A DNA stretch of 41,048 nt. Source: a virus. Positions within the stretch are counted from its first letter, which is position 1, and each line of letters begins with the position of its first letter. A model generated the notes under the pieces. It had not been told where the DNA came from and did no database searches. It worked only from the letters and a program-made list of their open reading frames with translations. Location: IMG/VR virus record IMGVR_UViG_3300037042_001541, positions 1 to 41,048 of that record. The stretch is one strand, 5' to 3'. The translations under genes were made by a program, and so were the position numbers. Positions 1 to 7,743 of this stretch are shown here, one piece after another.

Positions 1-38
1 CGCAATATGCCCGTCCCGTGATGATGGTACGCGAGGGA
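1..38. repeat. Terminal direct repeat, left copy
   Basis: These 38 bases are identical to the last 38 bases of the window (41011-41048). The reading frame of a 60-residue gene continues perfectly across the join, so the repeat is most simply the overlap left by assembling a circular or circularly permuted molecule, not a biological terminal repeat. Confidence 0.95.
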
Positions 39-116
39 TGGGTTCAGCGTGGGCAAGAGCCTGTATGGCGTGACACCGTGACGATTCGACAGATTCCAAA
101 GGAGGTGCAGCCGTGA
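1..116 (+). CDS. Small hypothetical protein, 3' part of a gene spanning the circular join
   Basis: This is the C-terminal part of a gene that begins with GTG at 40944. When the 38-base overlap is removed, codons continue in frame from 41048 to position 39 and stop at TGA 114-116, giving 60 residues in total. The N-terminal half begins MSRDDYELVSAFHITETRVV and the C-terminus ends in IPKEVQP. The last codons contain AAGGAGG, which is the ribosome binding site of the next gene (GTG at 113), and stop and start overlap as GTGA. I do not recognise a domain. The protein is polar with no membrane segment. Confidence 0.75.
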   Translation, partial: QYARPVMMVREGWVQRGQEPVWRDTVTIRQIPKEVQP

Positions 117-505
117 GCGACCGTGAATTGCTGACCGAGTGCCTTGATGTGTTGACGCACGACGCCGCGCAGAGGACTTTCGCTGGCGGGGTGAGGATGT
201 CGCAGTTGGCGATCAAACTCCGCGCCGCCCTCGCCGCGCCGAGCCTTGCCGTGACCGTTGACCCGCGACTGACGCCTGACGAAGCGGCGGCGATTTCGTC
301 TGCCCTCGCCGCGCCGAGCGAGGACATCGAAGCCCTGCGGCGGGATGCCGAGCGGTACAGAAAGCAAAAAGAACGCAGTCACAGGCTGCAACGCTTATTG
401 AAAGAGTGCGTGAAGGTGATGCAAGCAAATGTTGTGTTCCGTGACACCAAGGTACATAAGGATTTGAAAGCACGGATTCGCATTGAATTGGAGGACAAGC
501 GATGA
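113..505 (+). CDS. Hypothetical early phage protein, 130 aa
   Basis: The gene starts with GTG overlapping the previous stop and is preceded by a strong AAAGGAGG. The middle of the protein (residues about 30-75) is Ala/Pro/Asp-rich. The last third (about residues 73-130) is highly charged and Lys/Arg-rich and looks alpha-helical or coiled-coil. No enzymatic motif is visible. It overlaps the next gene by ATGA at 502-505, so the pair is translationally coupled. Such small proteins in early phage clusters often modify the host, but nothing in this sequence shows a function. Confidence 0.7.
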   Translation: MSDRELLTECLDVLTHDAAQRTFAGGVRMSQLAIKLRAALAAPSLAVTVDPRLTPDEAAAISSALAAPSEDIEALRRDAERYRKQKERSHRLQRLLKECVKVMQANVVFRDTKVHKDLKARIRIELEDKR

Positions 506-729
506 ACGAGAAGCCCGAGGCTTTGAGGTTGGCGGATGACCTTAAAGCGTTCGCCCAATTCGGTGGTGGTCAAATGGATATCAAATCCGCCAACGAACTG
601 TGCCGCCAACACGCCGAGATTGAGCGGCTGCGGGGGTTGCTGGCGGAAGCCCAAAAAGCGGTTTGGATGAATTACGACTGCGATTTACTAGCCCGGATTG
701 AAGCCGCGTTGAAGGAGGTGCCGCGATGA
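502..729 (+). CDS. Hypothetical small phage protein, 75 aa
   Basis: It starts with ATG overlapping the upstream stop (ATGA). The second half carries a helical stretch of the type AEIERLRGLLAEAQKA followed by LLARIEAALKEV. This resembles the short, Leu/Ala-rich, weakly coiled-coil proteins common in phage early regions. The C-terminal codons include AAGGAGGTG, the ribosome binding site for the next gene at 726. No catalytic motif is seen. Confidence 0.7.
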   Translation: MNEKPEALRLADDLKAFAQFGGGQMDIKSANELCRQHAEIERLRGLLAEAQKAVWMNYDCDLLARIEAALKEVPR

Positions 730-818
730 CGCTCGTCCACTTACAAGCCGGGGCCGTCATCGTCGCCGTCATCATCATCCTTTTGCTGACGATTTGGGGG
801 GATCACTACTATGACTAA
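726..818 (+). CDS. Tiny single-span membrane protein, 30 aa
   Basis: The frame has a strong ribosome binding site (AAGGAGGTG, 714-722), an ATGA overlap with the upstream gene and a TAA stop. The peptide is almost entirely one hydrophobic helix (residues about 8-24, rich in Val, Ile and Leu) followed by an acidic, Tyr-rich tail. The length and single membrane span suggest an inner-membrane microprotein. It could be a small toxin-like or superinfection-exclusion factor, but that is inference from topology only. Confidence 0.6.
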   Translation: MTLVHLQAGAVIVAVIIILLLTIWGDHYYD

Positions 819-987
819 CGAACAGACGGCAAAGTATCTTGCACTACGCGAAGCCGTAGAGCGTGCCGATCAGTTGACGGCGGTGCAAGAGCGATACCTT
901 AAAAGCCAGGAGCTGCTAATCGAACAACTCACATCCCGCATCCGTCGGCTAGAGTCGGAGCTGTCAGAAGCCAGGTGCGGCCCGTGA
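811..987 (+). CDS. Small coiled-coil protein, 58 aa
   Basis: An ATG at 811 lies inside the end of the membrane microprotein gene (8-base overlap). The product is highly charged and helical throughout, with a heptad-like stretch LLIEQLTSRIRRLESELSEA near the C-terminus, so it probably dimerises as a coiled coil. A GGGGG run lies just upstream (797-801) as a possible ribosome binding site. It ends by GTGA overlap with the next frame at 984. Function is unknown. Confidence 0.6.
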   Translation: MTNEQTAKYLALREAVERADQLTAVQERYLKSQELLIEQLTSRIRRLESELSEARCGP

Positions 988-1106
988 TTCGGTTTTCGGA
1001 TTGGTTCCGTGGGTGGCGCTATGTGCGGGGGCGACGAAGCGCCGACTGGCGCCGCGTGCCCCGGCCTAATTGGGCCTGCTGTCGCGGTGGCCGGGAGGTA
1101 TGGTGA
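984..1106 (+). CDS. Putative Arg/Trp-rich small protein, 40 aa
   Basis: The frame begins GTG within a GTGA overlap and ends TGA at 1104-1106. The peptide has six Trp and about eleven Arg in 40 residues, plus a Cys-Cys pair, which is unusual. The ribosome binding site (AGG at 972-974) is weak. Dense packing with neighbours on both sides supports it as a real coupled gene, but the composition could also be a chance open frame in GC-rich DNA. Confidence 0.4.
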   Translation: MIRFSDWFRGWRYVRGRRSADWRRVPRPNWACCRGGREVW

Positions 1107-1165
1107 TGGCCTTCTTCTTAGGACTTTTGGCTAGCGTCTTGGTCGCCATGCTATTTGACGATTGA
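1103..1165 (+). CDS. Putative 20-aa hydrophobic leader-like peptide
   Basis: It starts at GTG 1103 or ATG 1106 after a clear GGGAGGT ribosome binding site (1092-1098). The peptide is one short membrane helix (AFFLGLLASVLVAML) ending in Asp-Asp. It is the last rightward frame before the convergent primase-helicase gene, whose 3' end it overlaps by 15 bases. The good ribosome binding site and coupling argue for translation; the very short length argues for caution. Confidence 0.4.
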   Translation: MMAFFLGLLASVLVAMLFDD

Positions 1166-3445
1166 GAGCGCAGGCTCCACGCCCTCGGCCATGCGCCGAA
1201 GCTCGGAGCGAGCGATAGTGGCGAACTGGGGGTGAGCGTAGACGTGTTTCTTGGTCGGTAACTCACGCGAGTGCAGCCGACCACAGTCTACCCACCCCGC
1301 ATCCCGTAGCGCGTGCATGAGCGCCGCTGGCACCACCCTGACACCACCAGGCGCGAGGCTTTGCAGCCGGTCGCAGATGGCGTAGAAGGGGGAGGCAATG
1401 ACGCCACGGGCGAAATCGCCTTGACGCTGGCGGATCATTTCGACAAGGAACGACTCGGCGGTACTCATCGCCGATTCAATCATGATGATCTTGGCCTCAG
1501 TCATGGCGGGGGTTGCGCCTGGGTTGAACGCTGACACATCGCGGGCATCAAGCCACGCGGCGACGGCTTCAAAGCCGCCAGTCTTGTACCAATCCCACAT
1601 CACCTCGGCTTCAAACGAAGACATCTTCTCGGCGTCTGACCAGACGACGAACCAGCGCCGGTCGTCGCTAGGCAAGGATATGGCCGCACGCTCGTTGCTG
1701 AAGGCGAGGACGAACACGCGATTTAAAGCATCGTAGGGGTGTAACCCCTTGCGGTGGATCGTGAGCAGCTCAGGCGGCGCTGCGATGATGGGCTTGAGTT
1801 GATTTTCAAGCGCCCGACGATCCTTAGCGTCGGCTTGGCGCAGCTCGTTGATGACCATGACCTCAGCCTCAAGCGCATAGCCCCACTGTGAGGACAGTTC
1901 CTCGTTGCGAACGAGGCTGATGTTGGTGTTGCGCTCACCGCCGATAGACCAGAGGAACGGCGCCCAAAGGGTGTCCTTGCCGCTGCCAGGTCGTCCCCCG
2001 TGCAGGATGGCGTGGTTGACCTTGCGGTTCGGGTGTTGACGCTTGAAGGCCATCACATCGAAAACATGGCTACGCTCGGCGGGGTCGGGAATCATACGCT
2101 CGGCGTGCTGAAGCCAGAGGCTGACATCCCCGGCAGAGGCCGGTGGGCGGGCATCGCGCCAGCGGTTGGCGTAGACCAAGCCAGCGCGGGAAACAAGGGT
2201 AGACTCGCCAGCGGCGAAAGTGACGCCGACCAGGGCGCGAGCGCCCATCGCTTGGCGGTTCTCATCAAAGCAAATGGACGCCTCGACGCGGCGGTTGTTG
2301 TGAATGGACTGGCAGGTGATATGCCGAAAGGTTGCGTTAAAGGTCGCACGCGAGAGTTGCCGCCGATCCGTCAAGTCAAAGTAGGCATCATCGTCCTGAA
2401 GGTAAGCGAACCGCTCAAACCATTCAGTTTTCTGCACTCGCCCCATCTCGCGGGCTTCAACTTCCTTGATGACGCGCTTGGCCTCATCGGGGAAAGCATC
2501 GGTCGGGGTGATTTGCGAAAGCGCGGCGCTCATCTTCTTGGCGAGCAGGTCATCCCGCAGCCCGTAGCCCGCGGCAGGGCCGCCCTGATCTTCAACCCAC
2601 CGCAGGTACTTCTCGCTGTTCCAGTCGCCGCAATGGCCGTGGAAGCAGGTATAGGCGCGGTTGACGGGGTGGTACCGCCCGTCGCCCCTGCCGTCGGTGT
2701 GCGATGCGTGGTTGGGGCAGAGGACGCCGTACCAGCCCTCGTTGTTGGCACGCTCCAAGAGCTGCCCCTGCTCCTGCACCCACTCCAGCACCGTGTCCAT
2801 GCCGTCATCGTCTAAGGCGATGCCCGCGTGGGTTGAGGTGTCGGCGGGGGCGGGGGTGACATTGAAGGCGGCGATGAGCTGCGGCAGACTGAACTCGCGC
2901 TCAGGGTAGAACTCCGCCAGCACTGCGGCGAAGTCATCGCGCCCAGGCTTGAGGTTGATGCTCCCCGGGATGCGGAAGTTGCGGACGGGGTTGATTGCGC
3001 CGGGGTCGGTGAACCCTGCCTCGGCTATGGCCTTGATGGCGGCGGCGAACTCCCCGCGCCGGGGCTGATCGTCAAGCGCGAAGGTGTAGCCCCACTGATA
3101 GTTACCGGGTGAGGTTTCCATCTTCCAGGTGGGTTCAATGGGTGGGATCTTGGCCTTGGTGCCTACATCATCCAGCACCATGAAGGCGACCCGCTCGCAG
3201 TTGGCGGCAGATGCGGATACGCCGTCGGTCATGCGATCCACGATGAAGCAGCCGGTGTTGCAGTACCAGGCGCCGGGGGTGGTGAAGTTGGCCTTCCCCG
3301 GCAGGTACGACGGCCAGACATACCGGGGAAGCCCCGCGCCATCAAGCATCGGCTGACCGGCGTAAACCTTCGGCTTCTGACGGACGAACAGGATGACTTC
3401 CCCCTCGGGGGCAATCTGTGTAAGATAGTCGGTGAATCGTTGCAT
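1151..3445 (-). CDS. Primase-helicase (primase-like N-terminus, zinc motif, SF3-type helicase)
   Basis: This 764-residue protein is the likely replication initiator/primase-helicase. The N-terminal part (about 60-190) has an acidic LDD near residue 92 and the motif NFRIPGSINLK near 156-166, typical of phage/plasmid primase-polymerase-like domains. A zinc-binding cluster follows (C243, H246, C267, H271/C272). The helicase domain has Walker A GRPGSGKDT (about 484-492), Walker B VMVINEL (about 529-535), a sensor-type SNE near 583-585 and a conserved DDRRW near 594-598, as in the D5/P4-like SF3 group. A purine-rich ribosome binding site (GAGAGAGAGGA) precedes ATG 3445. It is the last gene of the leftward replication cluster. 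The assignment to primase-helicase is firm; the exact family is inferred. Confidence 0.85.
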   Translation of the reverse strand: MQRFTDYLTQIAPEGEVILFVRQKPKVYAGQPMLDGAGLPRYVWPSYLPGKANFTTPGAWYCNTGCFIVDRMTDGVSASAANCERVAFMVLDDVGTKAKIPPIEPTWKMETSPGNYQWGYTFALDDQPRRGEFAAAIKAIAEAGFTDPGAINPVRNFRIPGSINLKPGRDDFAAVLAEFYPEREFSLPQLIAAFNVTPAPADTSTHAGIALDDDGMDTVLEWVQEQGQLLERANNEGWYGVLCPNHASHTDGRGDGRYHPVNRAYTCFHGHCGDWNSEKYLRWVEDQGGPAAGYGLRDDLLAKKMSAALSQITPTDAFPDEAKRVIKEVEAREMGRVQKTEWFERFAYLQDDDAYFDLTDRRQLSRATFNATFRHITCQSIHNNRRVEASICFDENRQAMGARALVGVTFAAGESTLVSRAGLVYANRWRDARPPASAGDVSLWLQHAERMIPDPAERSHVFDVMAFKRQHPNRKVNHAILHGGRPGSGKDTLWAPFLWSIGGERNTNISLVRNEELSSQWGYALEAEVMVINELRQADAKDRRALENQLKPIIAAPPELLTIHRKGLHPYDALNRVFVLAFSNERAAISLPSDDRRWFVVWSDAEKMSSFEAEVMWDWYKTGGFEAVAAWLDARDVSAFNPGATPAMTEAKIIMIESAMSTAESFLVEMIRQRQGDFARGVIASPFYAICDRLQSLAPGGVRVVPAALMHALRDAGWVDCGRLHSRELPTKKHVYAHPQFATIARSELRRMAEGVEPALSIVK

Positions 3446-3467
3446 TGTGTGTCCTCTCTCTCTCTTG

Positions 3468-3495
3468 GCCCCGGCCTGACCGCCGGGGCTTTTTT
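3468..3495 (+). terminator. Intrinsic terminator oriented rightward
   Basis: GCCCCGGC (3468-3475) and GCCGGGGC (3482-3489) form a perfect 8-bp GC stem with a six-base loop, followed at once by six T on the plus strand. This is a textbook rho-independent terminator for rightward transcription, although the flanking genes run leftward. On the minus strand the same hairpin is preceded, not followed, by the homopolymer. Confidence 0.7.
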
Positions 3496-3877
3496 ATTTG
3501 ACGGCTACCAGCCCTTGCCGATGCAGCTTGCGGTCGGCGGCGTTCTCGCGCGTCGTTCCATACGTCAAATTGTCAATGTGGTTGTTTGTTTTTTGCCCAT
3601 CTAAATGCCGTATTTCGCAGCGTTCCGTCATTTGTGGGCGCGCGCCTTCAAAAGCGTTTAACACCAACTCATGTACATACACAGTTTTTGTGACCCCAGC
3701 GCGCGCCAGCTTAACGCTTAAATAATTGTTAGTGAAGAATTGCTTTATGTCGCGGCCTTTATATGTCATGCCTTTGTGTCGGCCATAAGGAACCTGCCGA
3801 GTAAGCGACCGCACGTTTCCGTAGTTACTTACTTCGTAAAAACCTTCATACCCCGGTATAGCAGTCCACATTTCCAT
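3494..3877 (-). CDS. HNH homing endonuclease with NUMOD4-type DNA-binding motif
   Basis: This 127-residue protein begins with a NUMOD4-like segment (W..IPGYEGFYEVSNYGNVRSL pattern, residues about 3-25) and ends in an HNH nuclease core (EIRHLDGQKTNNHIDNLTYG). Both are hallmarks of free-standing phage homing endonucleases. I chose ATG 3877, two bases after the polymerase stop, because GGAAGG lies at a good distance; an in-frame start at 3913 would overlap the polymerase. The coding sequence is visibly richer in A+T than its neighbours. It sits directly between polymerase and primase-helicase, a usual niche for homing endonucleases that cut intronless polymerase alleles. Confidence 0.88.
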   Translation of the reverse strand: MEMWTAIPGYEGFYEVSNYGNVRSLTRQVPYGRHKGMTYKGRDIKQFFTNNYLSVKLARAGVTKTVYVHELVLNAFEGARPQMTERCEIRHLDGQKTNNHIDNLTYGTTRENAADRKLHRQGLVAVK

Positions 3878-3878
3878 G

Positions 3879-5828
3879 TTAGCCCTTCCCGTATCTTTCC
3901 ATCGTCTTGACATCGGCCTTGAGCGGTAAGCCCGTAGCCCATGCGGGTGCGGTGTTCATAACCCCATCCAGATGTTCGGCTGCGGCGGCGACGGCGGTGT
4001 TAGGCACGTCTAGCACGATTTCGTCGTGGATATGCAAAGTAATAAACTCCAGTTGTCGAAGCGCAGCGCGCAGCACATCGTTGGCCACGGCTTGGGTGAT
4101 GTTCTCGCAAGCAAGCCCTTTCCACAGCCGCGCACGGGGCCATTCGGTGGCATCGGCGGCGGGTTTCCATGAGGCTTTGAGATACGATACCCCATCCTTT
4201 TCGATTCGTGCAAACGGATAGCAAAGAATCCGTCCGCTAGGTAGCGCGTACCAAAGGTGGGTGCCGTCGGCGTAGTAGACGATGCGCCCGACGCGGATCT
4301 CCGTGCCTGGGTTCCGAAGCGCGGTCATGTAGCCGTCCTCCAGCTTCTGCCAAAAGCGCACCGCCCACGGGTTAGCGCGGCGCCACGCCTTGACAATCCG
4401 CTCGGCATCTGACTCAGGGAGCGTAACCCCATAGTTCCGTGCCATCGCCGCGAAGGCTCCAACGCCCCCTGCGAAGCCAAGCGAGAGGATAGCGACCTTG
4501 CCTATCTGCCGCTGCTCGTCATCCACGGCGGCGGGGGTGGTGTTGAAGATGCCTGCGGCTTCGCGCTTGTAGATGTCGCCGCCAGCGCGGAACACATCTA
4601 AGACGGACTCCGCTGCGGGATCGGCTGAAAGCCACGGTGTCACCCGCGCTTCAATGGCCGACCAGTCTGCGACCACAAAGGTATGCCCCGGGGCGGGGAT
4701 GAGGGCGGGGCGGAGCATACCCTTGAGTACATCCGTCACCCGCTTGCCGTAAGCCGGGACGATGCTGTGCCCGCGCACCAGCGCCTGGCGCGCCCCTGCG
4801 GCGTCCTTGATGCACTTGCGGGTAAAATTGTGAACTTGCGCCCCGTAGGAGGATGCCCGACCCGTAGCCGCGCCGCCTGCGAACACGAACGCGCCCCGCA
4901 CCCGGTCATCATCCACATCGGCGAGGCTTCGCAGTCGCTGGAACTTGGCGACGGACGACGCCCAGAGGTCATCGGCGCACTGGATCATGTCGGCCACATC
5001 TGGGGGCACTTGCTCGGGGTCGGTGAGCGCAAGGAGGTTGGCACGCACGGTTTTGTCAATGGAATACTTCTTCTCGCCGTCCTTAAAAGTGACCATGAGC
5101 TTCTTGGCATCCTCGCCGACACGCGCTAGCACCCACTCACGCATCTTGGGGCTACGGACGGACTGGATCTCGCCGGTAGAGATTTCGGCTACGAGGGCTT
5201 CGATGTCTACGCGCTCGGCCTCGGCGTACTGCATAGCCGCATCGCAGAGTTCCTTGTCCACGCGCACGCCACGGTCGTTGATGCGCTCGTTCACATGGTA
5301 GTCGGCAAGTTCCTCGGGCGAGAGGTCACGCATGGCGAGACTGATTTCCCGCATGGTGCGAACATCCTGCTCGCAGTAGCCGATCATCTCGTCCATGAGG
5401 AACGGGTCGGTGTTGAAGGTGCCATCGGCGCGGGGGATGGAGAGCTGCCGGATGAGCTGCGAGCCGCGATGGTCTTTCTTCATCTTGGACGACACCGCAC
5501 GGCCTACATCCTCAAGCGAACCTGGGAGGCAGTTAGCCCGGGCTTGGGTCGCGGTGCAGTAGAACTGCTCCAAGCGGTGATTGGTCTGCGCCACATACCA
5601 AAGGATCAGGCGCTCAAAGGTCGCGTTGTGGGCGCGGATTTGGCCTTGGTGCAGCGCCACGCGCTCGGGGAACGGGAGCTTCGGCACCCATGTCTGCACT
5701 TCCTCATCGCCAAAGGCGTAGGACATACAGATGATTTCGGTCGAGAGGTCACGGGCGTAGTTGTAGACCCCGGCGGTCTTCAATCCGCACCGGCTACGGG
5801 TCTCGAAATCAATATAGAGAGTGGTCAC
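3879..5828 (-). CDS. DNA polymerase, family A (phage Pol I-like)
   Basis: This 649-residue replicative polymerase has an N-terminal 3'-5' exonuclease domain: Exo I DFET at residues 7-10, Exo II around HNATFE 67-72, Exo III YCEQDV 151-156. The polymerase domain has motif A VADWSAIEAR (385-394), motif B R440/K444 to about G455, and motif C HIHDEI (599-604). All catalytic acidic residues are present, so it should both polymerise and proofread. It lacks a 5' nuclease domain, as usual in phages. The start is GTG in a GTGA overlap with the methyltransferase stop. Confidence 0.96.
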   Translation of the reverse strand: MTTLYIDFETRSRCGLKTAGVYNYARDLSTEIICMSYAFGDEEVQTWVPKLPFPERVALHQGQIRAHNATFERLILWYVAQTNHRLEQFYCTATQARANCLPGSLEDVGRAVSSKMKKDHRGSQLIRQLSIPRADGTFNTDPFLMDEMIGYCEQDVRTMREISLAMRDLSPEELADYHVNERINDRGVRVDKELCDAAMQYAEAERVDIEALVAEISTGEIQSVRSPKMREWVLARVGEDAKKLMVTFKDGEKKYSIDKTVRANLLALTDPEQVPPDVADMIQCADDLWASSVAKFQRLRSLADVDDDRVRGAFVFAGGAATGRASSYGAQVHNFTRKCIKDAAGARQALVRGHSIVPAYGKRVTDVLKGMLRPALIPAPGHTFVVADWSAIEARVTPWLSADPAAESVLDVFRAGGDIYKREAAGIFNTTPAAVDDEQRQIGKVAILSLGFAGGVGAFAAMARNYGVTLPESDAERIVKAWRRANPWAVRFWQKLEDGYMTALRNPGTEIRVGRIVYYADGTHLWYALPSGRILCYPFARIEKDGVSYLKASWKPAADATEWPRARLWKGLACENITQAVANDVLRAALRQLEFITLHIHDEIVLDVPNTAVAAAAEHLDGVMNTAPAWATGLPLKADVKTMERYGKG

Positions 5829-7039
5829 TTCGTCACCTTGGCAATGCGCTCACCAATCCATCGCATGCACGGCACCGCCATGCTGTTGCCGAGGGCTTTG
5901 TAGCGGGGGCCGTCCGGTGCCTCGTCCTTTTTGCGCCACGGGATATTTGTATACCCGTCCGGAAAGCCTTGCAGCCGCTCGCACTCGGTCGGCGTGAGGC
6001 GGCGGACTTGCACGGCTACCATCACCGTTGGCCCGCTTGCATTTACGCTGCTGCCGGGGGTGCCGATGGTCGCCGCCACCTCGCCCGTGATGGCGCCGTT
6101 GTAGCAGTCGGTGCCGAGCGCCATTGACTGGGCAACGCCTAACATCCCACCAGCACGGCCAGCCACCCGCATGGTGGGGGCTAAATCTAAAGTCGCGTCG
6201 CGGCCATCGTCGTTGCGACTAAAAGCCACCGGCAGGGCAACGGCGGCTTGCTGCGATGTTGTCAATGCATCGCTGATGCTTGTGTCTCGAGCATCGGTCG
6301 GCAACTGCGAGGTTTGGGCGTTGTGATGGAAAGCCACCGGTTGAGCAACGGTGCCCTCAAAACCACCTCCGGCTGTCCTCGCCTTCAAACACCCGAACAG
6401 TTCGCGGCTAGCATTCTGCTCCTCGTCTATGCCATACGCAAAGCCATCGCTAACGCCTCGGGCAACGCCTTGCCCCTTTTCTCTGCTCGGCGCAGGATTC
6501 CGGCACACGCTTTCGGACTCAAAAAGAACCGCTGCGGCACCGGCCTGGTCTCCAAGACATCCGACAACGAACACACGGCGACGGCGCTGGGCCACTCCGA
6601 ACCATTGTGCGTCCAGCACCCGATAGGCCCACCCGTACCCCAGCTCCCCCAGCGCTGCGAGGAAGGTGCCAAAATCCCGTCCTCCGTTTGAACTGAGGAC
6701 ACCTGACACGTTTTCCCAAACAATCCATCGAGGCCGGTGACGTTCAGCGATTGCAAGAAACGTAAGCATGAGGTTGCCTCGGGGGTCATTAAGCCCTTTG
6801 CGGAGGCCCGCGACGCTGAAGGACTGGCAGGGGGTTCCTCCGACAAGAAGGTCAATTGATTCAAGATTCCACTCCTTGAATTTGGTCATGTCGCCGACAT
6901 TGGGGACATCGGGGTAGTGATGCGCGAGCACCGCGCTCGGGAACGGCTCGATTTCGCTGAACGCGACGGGCTGCCATCCCATGTGGTGCCAGGCAACGGT
7001 CGCGGCTTCAATGCCGCTGCAAACAGAAAGGTATCGCAT
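5825..7039 (-). CDS. DNA (cytosine-5-)-methyltransferase
   Basis: The 404-residue protein transfers a methyl group from S-adenosylmethionine to cytosine C5. Motif I (SVCSGIEAATVAW, residues 5-17), motif IV with the catalytic PC (GGTPCQS, C71), motif VI (WENV, E109), motif VIII (AQRRRRVFVVG, 150-160) and motifs IX-X near the end (RRLTPTECERLQGFPDG, ALGNSMAVPCM) are intact. The variable stretch at about 190-340 would be the target recognition domain. The likely role is protecting phage DNA from host restriction. There is no good ribosome binding site: the start follows a terminator T-run by three bases. Confidence 0.95.
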   Translation of the reverse strand: MRYLSVCSGIEAATVAWHHMGWQPVAFSEIEPFPSAVLAHHYPDVPNVGDMTKFKEWNLESIDLLVGGTPCQSFSVAGLRKGLNDPRGNLMLTFLAIAERHRPRWIVWENVSGVLSSNGGRDFGTFLAALGELGYGWAYRVLDAQWFGVAQRRRRVFVVGCLGDQAGAAAVLFESESVCRNPAPSREKGQGVARGVSDGFAYGIDEEQNASRELFGCLKARTAGGGFEGTVAQPVAFHHNAQTSQLPTDARDTSISDALTTSQQAAVALPVAFSRNDDGRDATLDLAPTMRVAGRAGGMLGVAQSMALGTDCYNGAITGEVAATIGTPGSSVNASGPTVMVAVQVRRLTPTECERLQGFPDGYTNIPWRKKDEAPDGPRYKALGNSMAVPCMRWIGERIAKVTK

Positions 7040-7041
7040 AG

Positions 7042-7068
7042 AAAAAGTCGGGGGCCGCAGGCGCCCCC
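7042..7068 (-). terminator. Intrinsic terminator between the 215-aa gene and the methyltransferase
   Basis: On the minus strand GGGGGC and GCCCCC form a six-bp all-GC stem with a seven-base loop, followed by GAC and five T. It lies in the only non-coding gap (40 bases) inside the leftward replication cluster. The T-run ends three bases before the methyltransferase ATG. Confidence 0.6.
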
Positions 7069-7079
7069 TTCTCCCTTGG

Positions 7080-7727
7080 TTACAGTGCGCGACGGCGACG
7101 GCCCTGCGGCGCGGCGTCCCCCACCGCGGGGGCTTCGGCCACTTCAGCAGCGGCGTCTGCCGCGCCGTCCATGGACACCCACCCGACCACCTTGAAGATG
7201 GGCGTGTAGATGCGACCGTAGGACTTGTGCTGGTAGTGATCCTTCAGAAGCGTCACCAACGGCACCGGCTGGCTCTGATCCTTCTCCACCTGCTCGGCGA
7301 TGGCTGCGGCAAGGGTCTGAATCGCCTTCTTCCCGCCGACCGAAGTCGCCGAGAACCGCGCTTCCAAACCCTCATCCTCGCCGCTGATGCACTTCAGCGA
7401 CATCCCGACCTGCGTCTCCCACCCCTTCTTGGCGGCGGCGGGTGCCGGTGCCAGCTCGGGAAGAGGCTGCGTGACGGGAACCATCGACTCCGCCAACACC
7501 TCGCCGTCGCCCCAGGCGATGAAGCCGTGGACGAACGAGAACGGGTTAATGGCCCACTTGCTGCCTTCCTGCACCTCGGTCTGGTCAGCGCCGAAGACCC
7601 AATGGCCGGTCTTGTCCATCTTCAGGATGGTGACGCCATCACCGACGGTGGGGATGGAACGCAGCGCCTGCGCGAGCGTGGCGGGAGCCGGAAGACCGGC
7701 TTTCTGGAACAAAGTGATATCTGACAT
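7080..7727 (-). CDS. Conserved phage protein of unknown function, 215 aa
   Basis: I do not recognise a named family. It lies between the Cas4/RecB-like nuclease and the DNA-modification/replication genes, a position where many phages encode single-strand DNA-binding or recombination accessory proteins. The sequence has a folded N-terminal part, a Pro/Ala linker (about 93-100, LPELAPAPAAA) and a second segment (WETQVGMSLKCISGEDEG onward) with the pattern of an OB-like beta-rich domain. An acidic Ala-rich tail ends in four Arg. An acidic C-terminal tail would suit an SSB, but the basic end does not. ATG 7727 is chosen for its AAGGAG ribosome binding site. Confidence 0.75.
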   Translation of the reverse strand: MSDITLFQKAGLPAPATLAQALRSIPTVGDGVTILKMDKTGHWVFGADQTEVQEGSKWAINPFSFVHGFIAWGDGEVLAESMVPVTQPLPELAPAPAAAKKGWETQVGMSLKCISGEDEGLEARFSATSVGGKKAIQTLAAAIAEQVEKDQSQPVPLVTLLKDHYQHKSYGRIYTPIFKVVGWVSMDGAADAAAEVAEAPAVGDAAPQGRRRRAL

Positions 7728-7743
7728 GATTGAACTCCTTGGA

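Noticed and set aside
2000-2815. 271-codon rightward open frame inside the primase-helicase gene
   Set aside because: It lies opposite conserved zinc and helicase motifs and its product is composition-biased with no family resemblance.
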